From Paucisalibacillus globulus DSM 18846 (lineage in GTDB: Bacteria > Bacillota > Bacilli > Bacillales > Amphibacillaceae): DNA of 64,000 nucleotides. The notes below the pieces were generated by a model that was not told the origin of the DNA, did no database searches, and saw only the letters and a list, made by a program, of their open reading frames with translations. A program made the translations under genes and the position numbers. Where the stretch lies: assembly GCF_000482485.1 (NCBI RefSeq), contig NZ_AXVK01000001.1, forward strand, positions 1 to 64,000. Reading direction: 5' to 3'. Below are positions 1-8,346 of this stretch, piece by piece (position 1 is the first letter of the stretch; every line of letters begins with the position of its first letter).

Positions 1-300
1 GGGTCTTCGGACACGTGCTGTTCCCGTAGGAGTCTACGTATTCTGCCTGCGCTAGTTAGAGTTTCCGAGTTATGGATTGTTTGTAACGCATTTTTTCAGT
101 AATTACGTACAATAATTCTAATTCACTACCAGCGTAGGAAATACACGGAGACTCCTGCGGGAGGATAGGCATAGGTGAGACCTCGCAGTGCGTAGCACGA
201 GGAGGCTCACCAGCCGCCCGCGGAAAGCGGAGTGTATTTCCGGAGCGGAGTTAGATGCTCAACTCAAAATCCTAAGTTAAGTTACCGCATAGTTTCCATC
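1..300. repeat. composite interspersed repeat, left copy (family A, two units)
   Basis: Two ~110 bp palindromic units of one family lie here. The first is cut by the window start (1-57) and the second is complete (about 144-243). Each unit carries GGAGACTCCTGCGGGA near one end and CCCGCGGAAAGCGGAGT near the other, with matching termini (GAAATACAC/GTGTATTTC in the second). The reverse complement of 1-306 matches 4974-5278 through both units and through the linkers (GGAAACTCTAAC, GATGGAAACT, GCGGTAACT). I see no coding potential. Repeats of this look are common between genes in Bacillaceae (from memory). Confidence 0.85.
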
Positions 301-354
301 AACTGTGAAAAAACAATAAACTTTACGAAAACGGACATAGATAATTAGTGAAAA

Positions 355-1113
355 TTACGGTAATAATGCAAATGATCTTACTGGAAATCCAGATGCTTTC
401 TCAGCTTTTGGAACAATATTGAAAATTACGGCTCCTTTTGCGGGTACCTTGTCTAGGTTGGTAAGTAGCTCCACTTGGTAAGTGTCTTGTTCCAGTACAT
501 AGTATTCACCTAAAAGAGCGCCATTTTGTTGAAAATCGATTGCGGAATCTGTATCAAATGTTTCATGCCCCACGGCTTTAATTTTTCTTTCTTCAAAGAG
601 GAACTTTAGGGATTCTAATCCCCAACCTGGTGCGTGGGCATTTCCTTCTTCATCTTTATTATTAAATAATTCGTGATCTGGCCAGCGTTTACTCCAGTCT
701 GTTCGTAGTGCTACAAAGCTACCGGACTCAATCTCCCCATGTTCTTTTTCAAAAGAATGGATATCTTCTACAGAAAGGGTAAAATCATTATCAATCGAAG
801 CTTCCTTGGATTTATCAATAACAACTAGCGGTAAAACTAATTCCTTCAATTCTAAGTCTTCTAGATATCTTTGCTCCCGAACAAAGTGGATAGGTGCATC
901 CAAATGAGTGCCATACTGCCCTGGAAATGTAAAACTTTGGGCAAAGAATCCATCATCATGCGTAAATAAGGTTTTAAATTCTGCAGACTGAAATGCAGAA
1001 AAATGTGGGGACTCAGGTCCAAAGGTATGTGTTAGATCAACCCATTCTTTCTCTTTCAATAACGCAATTGCTTTTAATAAGTCATTTGAAATTTTAACAA
1101 TCTCTTTTGACAT
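355..1113 (-). CDS. cyclase family protein (kynurenine-formamidase-like metal hydrolase)
   Basis: A 252-aa protein of the cyclase family (kynurenine formamidase/polyketide cyclase fold), metal-dependent amidases or hydrolases. The signature is visible: DLTHTFGP near residue 28, the metal-binding GQYGTHLDAPIHF near residue 66, and a late GHETFDTD. The true substrate is unknown. The start chosen is the ATG at 1113, preceded by AGGTGAT; a GTG nine bases upstream lies inside that ribosome binding site. The gene is monocistronic and is preceded on its own strand by a SAM-I riboswitch with terminator, so it should be expressed when S-adenosylmethionine is low. This suggests a role tied to methionine or sulfur metabolism (inference) rather than tryptophan catabolism. 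Confidence 0.88.
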   Translation of the reverse strand: MSKEIVKISNDLLKAIALLKEKEWVDLTHTFGPESPHFSAFQSAEFKTLFTHDDGFFAQSFTFPGQYGTHLDAPIHFVREQRYLEDLELKELVLPLVVIDKSKEASIDNDFTLSVEDIHSFEKEHGEIESGSFVALRTDWSKRWPDHELFNNKDEEGNAHAPGWGLESLKFLFEERKIKAVGHETFDTDSAIDFQQNGALLGEYYVLEQDTYQVELLTNLDKVPAKGAVIFNIVPKAEKASGFPVRSFALLP

Positions 1114-1140
1114 CAATATCACCTCATAATTTTTTTACAA

Positions 1141-1302
1141 TCAAAAAACCTCTTCTCAAGAATAAGAAGAGGTTTATAAATCATATTATGGGTCCCCTTC
1201 TTATCTTCAAGCATTACACTTCTGGAATTGGCACAGTACTCATAATGAGTCCGCTGCCGAGGCTTCAAAGGGCCAGTCCCTCCACCTCTCTTGATAAGAG
1301 TA
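1141..1302 (-). promoter_or_regulatory. SAM-I (S-box) riboswitch with intrinsic terminator
   Basis: Read on the minus strand, the aptamer runs from CTTATC (1298-1293) to the closing GATAAG (1205-1200). Between them are the S-box hallmarks GAGAGGTGGAGGGACTGGCC and GAAGCCTCGGCAGC. The expression platform ends in a perfect 11-bp hairpin (AAACCTCTTCT, 1175-1165, with AGAAGAGGTTT, 1156-1146) followed by a T run. The 3' P1 strand GATAAGAAG can instead pair with CTTCTTAT of the terminator, the classical antiterminator logic: SAM bound gives termination, SAM absent gives read-through into the cyclase gene. Confidence 0.93.
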
Positions 1303-1326
1303 TCGGTAATTTAATTGTTAGAATTC

Positions 1327-1355
1327 ACTTTATCCCTTTGAGTGAATAATGTCAA
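1327..1355 (-). promoter_or_regulatory. sigma-A promoter of the S-box transcript
   Basis: On the minus strand TTGACA (1355-1350), a 17-nt spacer and TAAAGT (1332-1327) form a good sigma-A promoter. Transcription would start about 1320, just upstream of the aptamer. Confidence 0.8.
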
Positions 1356-1405
1356 GAGTGAAATTTCCGTAAATTTAAAATTATAGTGAATATGTTTTGA
1401 TATAT

Positions 1406-1414
1406 TGATATGAT
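1406..1414 (+). promoter_or_regulatory. extended -10 promoter for the large membrane protein gene
   Basis: TGATATGAT is an extended -10 (TGnTATGAT) without a clear -35. It overlaps the upstream in-frame ATG at 1410, which would therefore not be in the mRNA. This favours a translation start further downstream. Confidence 0.5.
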
Positions 1415-1448
1415 AAATGTAGAAAAGTTAATGAAGGGTGGGTGTGTA

Positions 1449-4400
1449 GTGACACAGCTTAGTCCGGAAGAAAAAAGGGAAATCGTTCGTGAAGAGCTCC
1501 ATCGTTTGGTAAAAGCGCGGTACATATCGATGGATATTGCTGCAAAACTTGTTAATGCTCATACAAAGTATTATAAAAGTTTGCCTAAAGTAAATCAGAT
1601 TAAACAGGAAATAGAGAAACCACAACAACCAAAGGTCGAGCCTCAAGTTAATGTAGTAAAACAAGGTGTGGAGGAAAATACCTCCAAAGAACCAATTATT
1701 TCTGAACCTGTCATTCAACCAGTAAGTAAACCAACAAAGAAAACATTAACAGAACAACAAGCGCGGGAAAGAAATATTACCTGGGCACTTAATCTAGGAG
1801 TAATTCTTGTTCTTTTGGGTGGATTAGTGCTAGCAACCAGTACATGGGATATTCTAGGGAACTGGATGAAAACTGGATTAATTACAGCGGTTTCTGTTCT
1901 GTTTTTTGCCTTGGCATGGTTAACGAATCGTGTTCTTCATATAAAGAAGACTGCTTTTGCTTTCTTAGTGTTAGGTAGCTTATTCTTACCAATTGTTGTA
2001 GTGTCTGCGGGGTATTTTGAACTGTTTGGTAGTTATTTGTCCTTTTCAGGAGAAGGGAAGTTCCTATTCGGGGCAATCGGGACCCTAATCCTATTACCTA
2101 TTTATGTTTACTTTGCTATAAAACTATCATCAAGAATGTATGTATGGTTTTCGTACATATCTTTAAGTGTTTTTACTGGATTATTAATTGCAGCATTGTA
2201 CCCTCCAATAGATGGTTTTTATTTAGGGATTATGCTGTATAACGCAGTACTTATTTTTGTCTATAGAAGCCTTAGAAACACGAAGAAGCTAAAGCAATTT
2301 GTGAATGAGTTTATCCCTTTTATTCAGGTTAATCTTATTCTATCTACCTTATTAATGCTAGTATTTTATGATAATGAATTAATGTATAGTTTTAACTTAC
2401 TGTTAACTGCTATTATCTATTTCTCGATGATCTTTGTAACAAATCATAAATCCTATCATTTTGTATTCACAGCTATGATTATATATGGTGCGTATCAACT
2501 AGTAGAAAATTCAATTTTGGAAGGTGTAGGAGAGATAGCTTATGCATTACTCGGGATAATTTTCTTAAGCATACCAAAACTTGTAAAAGACAGTGGTTCT
2601 TTACAGAAAGTTTTCCAAATTACTAGTGCAATTGTATCTTCGTTAGCATTTACATATATCAGTTTTGAAGGAATGCTAATCCATATGGAGGAAGGTTCTA
2701 TTGTATTAGTGATTTCTTATGTCATTATTGCATTAAACTTTGCTTATCTTGCTTCCACTGTGAGAAATCAGCTTTTCGCATATTTAAGTCCAATCTTCTT
2801 AGTTAGTGCTATGTATCAGCTAGCTTTACTGGGTGAGGAATGGTTTGGATATGAATCTATCATCCTGCCGTTTTTTATACTATTAGTAGTACTTTACCTA
2901 TTTGGAGGCTGTTTGGTGAAAATAAAATTATGGCAGCCATTAATGGTAAGCACTAGGGATATTAGTGGTTTAATTCTTCTATTTAGTTTATTGATTGGAG
3001 CCATCGATTTAACGAGGCTAGATTTAAGTATCATGCTATTTCTACTTGCTGGCTTAGCCATTATTATGGAACGATATGAAACTCGCGATGCATTAGTACA
3101 AATTGCACCGTGGATGCATGGAGTTACTCTGGGATTAGCGGCGACAACTTTATACCATCATTTCAATATAAAGAATGAAATGTTGTATATGGTTAGTCCT
3201 ATTACTGTTGAGGAAGTCATTCTAGGGAGTTTAATCGTGTTAGCTGCAAGTTACCTTTGGAAAATGCAGAAAAAAGATAGTTTCTCAACTAGTAGTTTTT
3301 ATATTTCTCAAATCTTCTATGGATTCGGTACTCTATTTAGTCTTGGATTTGGAACGGATCCAGGTATGAGAGCTTTGATTACGCTTGGTGGAATTGGAAT
3401 GGCATATCTACTTTACCGAAAAACAAATTGGCCTGTTATTCCTTATGTAATAAGTGGTATGACTATGACCTTTTACCTAAGTGTACTAATACTAGTTCAT
3501 GATCAATCTAATCAAATTCCTGAGGTGTTTAATTGGGTTGAATTTGTAGTTGGAGCACTCATGCTATTGGGAATTGGGCATGCTATTGGAAATAAGGAAG
3601 AACGACTAACAAAAGCATTTTATTGGGTTGGTCAACTATTTATGCCAATTGCGTTATTGTTGAGTTTGCTTAGTAGCGGGGAAGATGCAATATGGGCATT
3701 TTTAATTGCAACTATCACGTATGGAATGACTGTCAGATTGATGAAATCTGAATGGAAAATTAACACATTCTTTTATGCGGGTTGTTCGACATTATGGTTA
3801 TTTATTTTATTAGCCTTTACTAAACTGGAGTGGCAGGATTATATTTCATATACTTTCTTAATGATGAGTATCCTGTTATTCATTGGTTGGTTTACGGGTA
3901 GTGAGATTTGGAAGAAACGTATTATTTATTATTTCCTTCCGTTTTCAAGTATAGGTATGTTGAGTTTTATTATCAGCTATTCTTATGACCTATTGTTATT
4001 TATCATAACGGTTCTGTATGGGGTACTTGTATTATTCGTTATTCATCGAATGAAATGGGATGTTTTATCAATTATTCCATTGTTATTACTCTATGCTGCG
4101 GTGGCGAATTTTGATGTTGCTGAATATTGGACAGATTATGAGATATCTATTCAACATGCACTATTTGGTGTTGTCTTAATGATTATGGGAAGGGTACTCT
4201 ATAATTCGTTGTATCAATTAAAGAAAGGTTATTTTAAAATCGATTGGTATACTATTTTAGCGGTACTAGTTTTCTATAATCTTTATCAGTTTAGTTATGA
4301 TGGTGGTTTAATAAATAAGATACTACCAGGTATTTTAATCGTCACACTGTTATTCTTGAATAGGAAAAGGGTTGCAGATATTCCATCCAAATGGCTGACA

Positions 4401-4928
4401 TTTGCTGCATTTGTTTATCTGTTACAGCCATATTATGCCATGCTCGGACATTTCGAACTACCTGCATTGTTTGAAAGAGAGTTTTATGTCTTACCTTGGA
4501 TTGCCGTTGTCATTGGCCTCAAGAATTATGTTATGAAGGATAACAAAGCAGTTACTGGATATATTCAGTGGGCCGTGTTAGTCATTGTTGCATTACTACT
4601 TGTTCAAGACGGTCTAGCAAGTAACACGATTTACGATGCATTAATTGTTGGTGTGCTATCACTAGCATCACTTCTTGCCGGAATGATGTATCAGATGAAA
4701 TCTTTCTTCTTTATCGGTGCAGGGGTACTTTTATTCAATGTCTTCATGCAAACAAGACCATATTGGGGGAAACTACCTTGGTGGGGTTACCTACTCATTG
4801 CGGGTTCCATATTAATTGCTGTTGCAAGCTATAATGAATGGCAAAAGCAAAAAAGCTCAGAAGGAAAAGAGACCTTGGTTGCAAAGTTTAAGAAAAATGT
4901 GATTGATCGAATTAAAAAGTGGGAATAA
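1449..4928 (+). CDS. very large polytopic membrane protein, function unknown
   Basis: About 1,160 aa. A short charged cytoplasmic N-terminus (LSPEEKREIVREELHRLVKA, then a Lys/Pro/Gln-rich linker to about residue 105) precedes some 30 or more closely packed hydrophobic segments to the C-terminus, which ends in a Lys-rich tail. No catalytic motif is recognisable. The arrangement resembles the large DUF2157/SCO7613-type membrane proteins of Bacillaceae (from memory; family name uncertain). The GTG at 1449 is preferred because AAGGGTGGG lies six bases upstream; ATG codons at 1410 and 1431 lack a good site, and 1410 lies in the probable -10. It stands alone, divergent from the riboswitch-controlled cyclase, inside the inverted repeat pair. 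Confidence 0.75.
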   Translation: MTQLSPEEKREIVREELHRLVKARYISMDIAAKLVNAHTKYYKSLPKVNQIKQEIEKPQQPKVEPQVNVVKQGVEENTSKEPIISEPVIQPVSKPTKKTLTEQQARERNITWALNLGVILVLLGGLVLATSTWDILGNWMKTGLITAVSVLFFALAWLTNRVLHIKKTAFAFLVLGSLFLPIVVVSAGYFELFGSYLSFSGEGKFLFGAIGTLILLPIYVYFAIKLSSRMYVWFSYISLSVFTGLLIAALYPPIDGFYLGIMLYNAVLIFVYRSLRNTKKLKQFVNEFIPFIQVNLILSTLLMLVFYDNELMYSFNLLLTAIIYFSMIFVTNHKSYHFVFTAMIIYGAYQLVENSILEGVGEIAYALLGIIFLSIPKLVKDSGSLQKVFQITSAIVSSLAFTYISFEGMLIHMEEGSIVLVISYVIIALNFAYLASTVRNQLFAYLSPIFLVSAMYQLALLGEEWFGYESIILPFFILLVVLYLFGGCLVKIKLWQPLMVSTRDISGLILLFSLLIGAIDLTRLDLSIMLFLLAGLAIIMERYETRDALVQIAPWMHGVTLGLAATTLYHHFNIKNEMLYMVSPITVEEVILGSLIVLAASYLWKMQKKDSFSTSSFYISQIFYGFGTLFSLGFGTDPGMRALITLGGIGMAYLLYRKTNWPVIPYVISGMTMTFYLSVLILVHDQSNQIPEVFNWVEFVVGALMLLGIGHAIGNKEERLTKAFYWVGQLFMPIALLLSLLSSGEDAIWAFLIATITYGMTVRLMKSEWKINTFFYAGCSTLWLFILLAFTKLEWQDYISYTFLMMSILLFIGWFTGSEIWKKRIIYYFLPFSSIGMLSFIISYSYDLLLFIITVLYGVLVLFVIHRMKWDVLSIIPLLLLYAAVANFDVAEYWTDYEISIQHALFGVVLMIMGRVLYNSLYQLKKGYFKIDWYTILAVLVFYNLYQFSYDGGLINKILPGILIVTLLFLNRKRVADIPSKWLTFAAFVYLLQPYYAMLGHFELPALFEREFYVLPWIAVVIGLKNYVMKDNKAVTGYIQWAVLVIVALLLVQDGLASNTIYDALIVGVLSLASLLAGMMYQMKSFFFIGAGVLLFNVFMQTRPYWGKLPWWGYLLIAGSILIAVASYNEWQKQKSSEGKETLVAKFKKNVIDRIKKWE

Positions 4929-4973
4929 TTTAATTGGCTATTTTCATAAAGTTTCTTTGCTTTTTATTTTCGC

Positions 4974-5390
4974 AGTCGATGGAAACTGCGCGGTAACTAA
5001 TTATTTTTGTTGAGCAACGCACCCGCGGGGGAAATACACTTCGCTTTCCGTGGGCGGCTGGAGAGCCTCCTCACTCCTTCGTCGTTGCGGGGTCTCACCT
5101 AGGCCTGTCCTCCCACAGGAGTCTACGTGTATTTCCCCCGCTGATGTATATTGAAAAAGATTGACAGCACTTATTACTGAAAACATGTGATAAAACAATA
5201 AATACTTAGGAAACTCTAACGAGCGCAGGTAGAATACGGAGACTCCTGCGGGAACAGCACGTGTCCGAAGACCCCGCAGCGGTGGTTTTTCCGCGAGGAG
5301 GCTGAGGCCGTGCCCGCGGAAAGCGGAGTATTCTGCCGGAGCGGTATGATAGCACTATCCTAAAAAAGTTACCGCACAGTCTATACAAAA
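4974..5390. repeat. composite interspersed repeat, right copy (family A, two units)
   Basis: Inverted relative to the copy at the window start. One unit spans about 5028-5137 (GAAATACAC to GTGTATTTC) and the second about 5222-5345 (AGAATACGGAG to AGTATTCT). Both units have self-complementary termini, and the terminal pairs differ between units but stay complementary. The second unit is complete here, whereas its partner at the start of the window is cut. The stretch 4929-5541 holds no gene, only this repeat and the terminator and promoter before the HAD gene. Confidence 0.85.
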
Positions 5391-5436
5391 AGAGTAATTA
5401 AACAACGATCTTATTAAACAGCCATTTAATTTATTG

Positions 5437-5466
5437 AGAAGCTTGGTTTTCCAAGCTTCTTTTAGT
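5437..5466 (+). terminator. intrinsic terminator
   Basis: A perfect 10-bp hairpin, AGAAGCTTGG with CCAAGCTTCT around a TTTT loop, is followed by TTTAGTTTT. It insulates the HAD gene from the repeat region upstream. Confidence 0.75.
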
Positions 5467-5471
5467 TTTAT

Positions 5472-5502
5472 TTGACTTGAAAAGCCTTTCATAGGTTAGA
5501 AT
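5472..5502 (+). promoter_or_regulatory. probable promoter of the HAD gene
   Basis: TTGACT (5472-5477) and TAGAAT (5497-5502) are separated by 19 nt, slightly long for sigma-A. Confidence 0.45.
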
Positions 5503-5541
5503 GAGGGATAGTATGATAAGAAGATAAAAAGGAGCATATCA

Positions 5542-6318
5542 ATGACACAACAAAGCGTTATTTTCTTTGATATCGATGGTACGTTACTTGATCAAAATAA
5601 GGAATTACCAAGTTCTACTATGGAAGCTATTCATGAGTTGAAAAGGAAGGGGCACATTGTCGCAATTGCAACAGGTCGAGGCCCCTTTATGTACAAAGAA
5701 CTTCGAGAAAAGTTAGGAATTAACTCATTTATAAGCTATAACGGGCAGTATGTAGTGGTAGAAGGACAAGTAGTCTATGCTAATCCACTCTCTAAATCTA
5801 CTCTGAAAAAACTTTCTGATGATGCCTTAGCGAATGGTCATCCAGTTGTTTATTTAGATCCAGAGGTGATGAAGGCAAATGTTCCTGAGCATCCATATAT
5901 CACAGAAAGTGTTTCCACGTTAAAGGTTGGTTTGCCAACACATGATCCGTTGTATTATCAGGATAATGATATTTACCAAACCCTCTTATTTTGTGGAGAA
6001 GCGGAAGAGAAACAATATATTGATGATTTTCCTGAATTTGATTTTATTCGTTGGCATTCCGTTTCAACAGATGTCTTGCCAAGTGGTGGTTCTAAAGCTA
6101 ATGGGATAAAAAAGGCATTAGAAAAGTTGCAAATTCCTGCAGAGCGTGTGTATGCGTTTGGTGATGGATTAAATGATTTAGAAATGCTTTCCATGATAAA
6201 GAATAGTGTTGCTATGGAAAATGGGGTAGATGAAGCTAAAGCTTGTGCGAAATATGTGACCAAGTCTGTTGATGAGGACGGAATTTATCACGGGTTGAAG
6301 ATGGTTGGATTACTATAA
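5542..6318 (+). CDS. Cof-type HAD-IIB family phosphatase (YkrA-like)
   Basis: 258 aa, the usual length for the Cof/HAD-IIB family of cytoplasmic phosphatases acting on sugar phosphates or flavin-type metabolites. Motif I FFDIDGTLLD has the nucleophile Asp10 and the acid Asp12. The motif II Thr lies in ATGRG (residues 46-50), and the acidic motif GDGLNDLEML follows near residue 210, with the C2-type cap between. The start ATG follows AAAAAGGAG at a good distance. The gene is flanked by terminators on both sides, so it is probably monocistronic. The substrate cannot be told from sequence; closest by feel is B. subtilis YkrA. Confidence 0.9.
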   Translation: MTQQSVIFFDIDGTLLDQNKELPSSTMEAIHELKRKGHIVAIATGRGPFMYKELREKLGINSFISYNGQYVVVEGQVVYANPLSKSTLKKLSDDALANGHPVVYLDPEVMKANVPEHPYITESVSTLKVGLPTHDPLYYQDNDIYQTLLFCGEAEEKQYIDDFPEFDFIRWHSVSTDVLPSGGSKANGIKKALEKLQIPAERVYAFGDGLNDLEMLSMIKNSVAMENGVDEAKACAKYVTKSVDEDGIYHGLKMVGLL

Positions 6319-6324
6319 AATTGG

Positions 6325-6362
6325 AATGCTACCGCTCGCTTTTTGAGTGGTAGCATTTTTTG
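6325..6362 (+). terminator. intrinsic terminator after the HAD gene
   Basis: AATGCTACC and GGTAGCATT form a 9-bp stem extended by CTC/GAG, followed by TTTTTT. Confidence 0.85.
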
Positions 6363-6430
6363 GGTTACGGTAAAGTACAAGACATGTTATGATAAATGTA
6401 AAGTTTTTTTACGAAAAGGAATGTCGTGCG

Positions 6431-7042
6431 ATGAACTTTGTATCTATTGATTTTGAAACTGCAAATGAAAAAAGAAGTAGTCCGTGTGCGGTTGGTATAG
6501 TTATTGCGAATGAAACGGAAATACTAGATGAATATTATAGTTTAATAAATCCAGAAACATATTTTAATCCATTCAATATACGTGTACATGGAATTCATGA
6601 AGAAGACGTTATGGATTCGATGACATTTTCTGAGCTCTGGCCAACGATGAATAGCTATTTGGCAGGTAATCTTGTTGTTGCACATAATGCAAGTTTTGAC
6701 ATGAGTGTTATCCGTCAAACATTAGACCGTGACAGACTATCTTATCCAGAGATGGATTATCTTTGTACAGCAAATATTGCCAAGCAAGTTTGGCCAGAGA
6801 TGGAGAATCATAAATTGAATACATTGGCAGCACATCACGGTATTTTATTTAAGCACCATGATGCACTAGAGGATGCCAGGGTTGCAGCTAAGGTGATGCA
6901 GAAAGCGATGGAATCTTTTGAAGTGGATTCGATTGAATTATTTTTAGAACGTTGCAAAATTACAAAAGGTAGGATTTATGATAGAGGATATTATCCTCCT
7001 AAGGTAAAGCGGACGAAAAAGCATACGAAGTTGTATATATAA
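6431..7042 (+). CDS. DnaQ-like 3'-5' exonuclease (DEDDh family)
   Basis: 203 aa, containing one exonuclease domain of the DNA polymerase III epsilon type. ExoI is FVSIDFETAN (Asp7, Glu9), ExoII is HNASFDMSVI, and ExoIII is HHDALEDARVA, with the DEDDh catalytic His and Asp. It lacks the BRCT or polymerase domains seen in larger relatives, so it is a stand-alone nuclease, perhaps for RNA or DNA end trimming (inference). The start at 6431 is preferred because AAAGGA lies at the right distance and the conserved domain begins at once; an in-frame ATG at 6389 would add 14 unlikely residues. The stop codon lies inside a 24-bp hairpin. Confidence 0.88.
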   Translation: MNFVSIDFETANEKRSSPCAVGIVIANETEILDEYYSLINPETYFNPFNIRVHGIHEEDVMDSMTFSELWPTMNSYLAGNLVVAHNASFDMSVIRQTLDRDRLSYPEMDYLCTANIAKQVWPEMENHKLNTLAAHHGILFKHHDALEDARVAAKVMQKAMESFEVDSIELFLERCKITKGRIYDRGYYPPKVKRTKKHTKLYI

Positions 7043-7087
7043 TAAAGGAGAAGCGTAATAGGGTACGCTTCTCCTTTATTATATATA
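7034..7087. terminator. 24-bp perfect dyad, likely bidirectional terminator
   Basis: TATATATAATAAAGGAGAAG (7034-7053, continuing to 7057) pairs perfectly with 7064-7087 around the 6-nt loop ATAGGG. It includes the exonuclease stop codon. It lacks a strong T run, but its A/T outer stem can serve that purpose in both directions. Confidence 0.65.
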
Positions 7088-7341
7088 ACTTTTCTAATTT
7101 CAATTTATAAATCAGTACCTTGATTCAACTAGGATTGATCGTACCTGATATATGACCAAATCATGTTATCCAGTTTCAGACTATAAATGGCGTAATTTAA
7201 TTGTCCCATTTTGTAAAATGATTATTTATTATTGTCTAAATAGTTTTTAGAAAATGCTAGCTGAGCAATAATTAGAAATCCGTAAATAAATAGTGTATTC
7301 TTTGTACTATACATATTTTTGGTAAAATAGGAGGATTTTTC
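7088..7341. other. intergenic region upstream of sppA
   Basis: No gene, repeat or clear riboswitch is visible. TACTAT/TATACA at about 7304-7315 could be a -10 for sppA, but no convincing -35 is present. Confidence 0.5.
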
Positions 7342-8334
7342 ATGAATAAGAAACGTTGGTTTGCGATACTTGCTGCGGCTGTTTTATTTTTTGTTTCGAT
7401 GGGATTTCAATTTATGACGAGTATTGCAAGTACAAATTTTGAACAATTATTTGCTTTTCCAGAAAGTAAATTTCAAGAGGAAGTAATTGAAGAGGGAATG
7501 AATGGCAAAATTGTTGTACTAAATCTAGATGGAGTAATTCAAGATACAGCGCCAAGTAGTTTAATCAATACAACTTCCTACAATCACAGGCAGTTTTTAG
7601 AAATGCTTGATGAGGCAGGAAAGGATTCCAATGTGGAGGGGATTATTTTACGAGTGAACACACCAGGTGGTGGTGTTGTGGAAAGTGCTGAGGTTCATGA
7701 CAAAATTTTAGAGATTCAAGCAGAATATGAAAAGCCAATATACGTGTCGATGGGGAATACTGCAGCATCGGGTGGATATTATATTTCTGCCCCAGCAGAT
7801 AAGATAATTGCGCATCCTGCAACATTAACGGGGTCAATTGGTGTCATCATGCAAGGATATGATCTTTCTGGTTTAACGGATAAGTTGGGGATTGAATTTA
7901 ACACAATTAAAAGTGGAGAATATAAAGACATCATGTCTACTTTTAGAGAAATGACAGATGAAGAACGTGTGCTACTACAGGAAATGATCGATGATATGTA
8001 TGGCGATTTTGTTCAGGTAATTGTCGATGGAAGAGGTATGTCTGAAGAGAAGGTACGTGAACTTGGCGATGGACGAGTGTACACTGGTAACCAAGCGAAG
8101 GAAAATGGGTTAGTAGATGAACTGGGTTCTTTAGATGATACGATTGCCTTGATGAAAGAAGATTATGAACTGGGTAATGCTGAAGTTGTAAAATATAATA
8201 ACCCACTTGGTTGGGAAAGTGTATTTGGAATGTCTGTACAAAGCATTATTGGTAAAGATGAAGAATTAGTTAACATGCTAGAAATTGTTCAGGAATCTAA
8301 TACACCAAGAGCGATGTATTTGTACTCTAATTAA
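7342..8334 (+). CDS. sppA: signal peptide peptidase SppA
   Basis: 330 aa (B. subtilis SppA is 335). It is a membrane-anchored S49 serine protease that degrades leftover signal peptides outside the membrane. An N-terminal anchor covers residues 6-29. The catalytic Ser143 lies in AASGGYYIS and Lys195 in SGEYKDIMS; the 52-residue spacing equals that of the B. subtilis Ser147/Lys199 dyad. TLTGSIGV is also conserved. The start ATG follows AGGAGG. The RDD protein gene follows 12 nt later, the same order as B. subtilis sppA-yteJ, so the two are cotranscribed. Confidence 0.95.
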   Translation: MNKKRWFAILAAAVLFFVSMGFQFMTSIASTNFEQLFAFPESKFQEEVIEEGMNGKIVVLNLDGVIQDTAPSSLINTTSYNHRQFLEMLDEAGKDSNVEGIILRVNTPGGGVVESAEVHDKILEIQAEYEKPIYVSMGNTAASGGYYISAPADKIIAHPATLTGSIGVIMQGYDLSGLTDKLGIEFNTIKSGEYKDIMSTFREMTDEERVLLQEMIDDMYGDFVQVIVDGRGMSEEKVRELGDGRVYTGNQAKENGLVDELGSLDDTIALMKEDYELGNAEVVKYNNPLGWESVFGMSVQSIIGKDEELVNMLEIVQESNTPRAMYLYSN

Positions 8335-8346
8335 GGAGGGCTTATT

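Noticed and set aside
1107-1349. 80-codon plus-strand frame
   Set aside because: It is the complement of the SAM riboswitch and its terminator; no translation signal.
1410-1448. ATG at 1410 as start of the giant membrane protein
   Set aside because: It overlaps an extended -10 promoter and lacks a ribosome binding site; GTG at 1449 is better supported.
5001-5388. Two open frames on the minus strand
   Set aside because: They lie wholly inside the GC-richer interspersed repeats, with no ribosome binding site and no recognisable protein.
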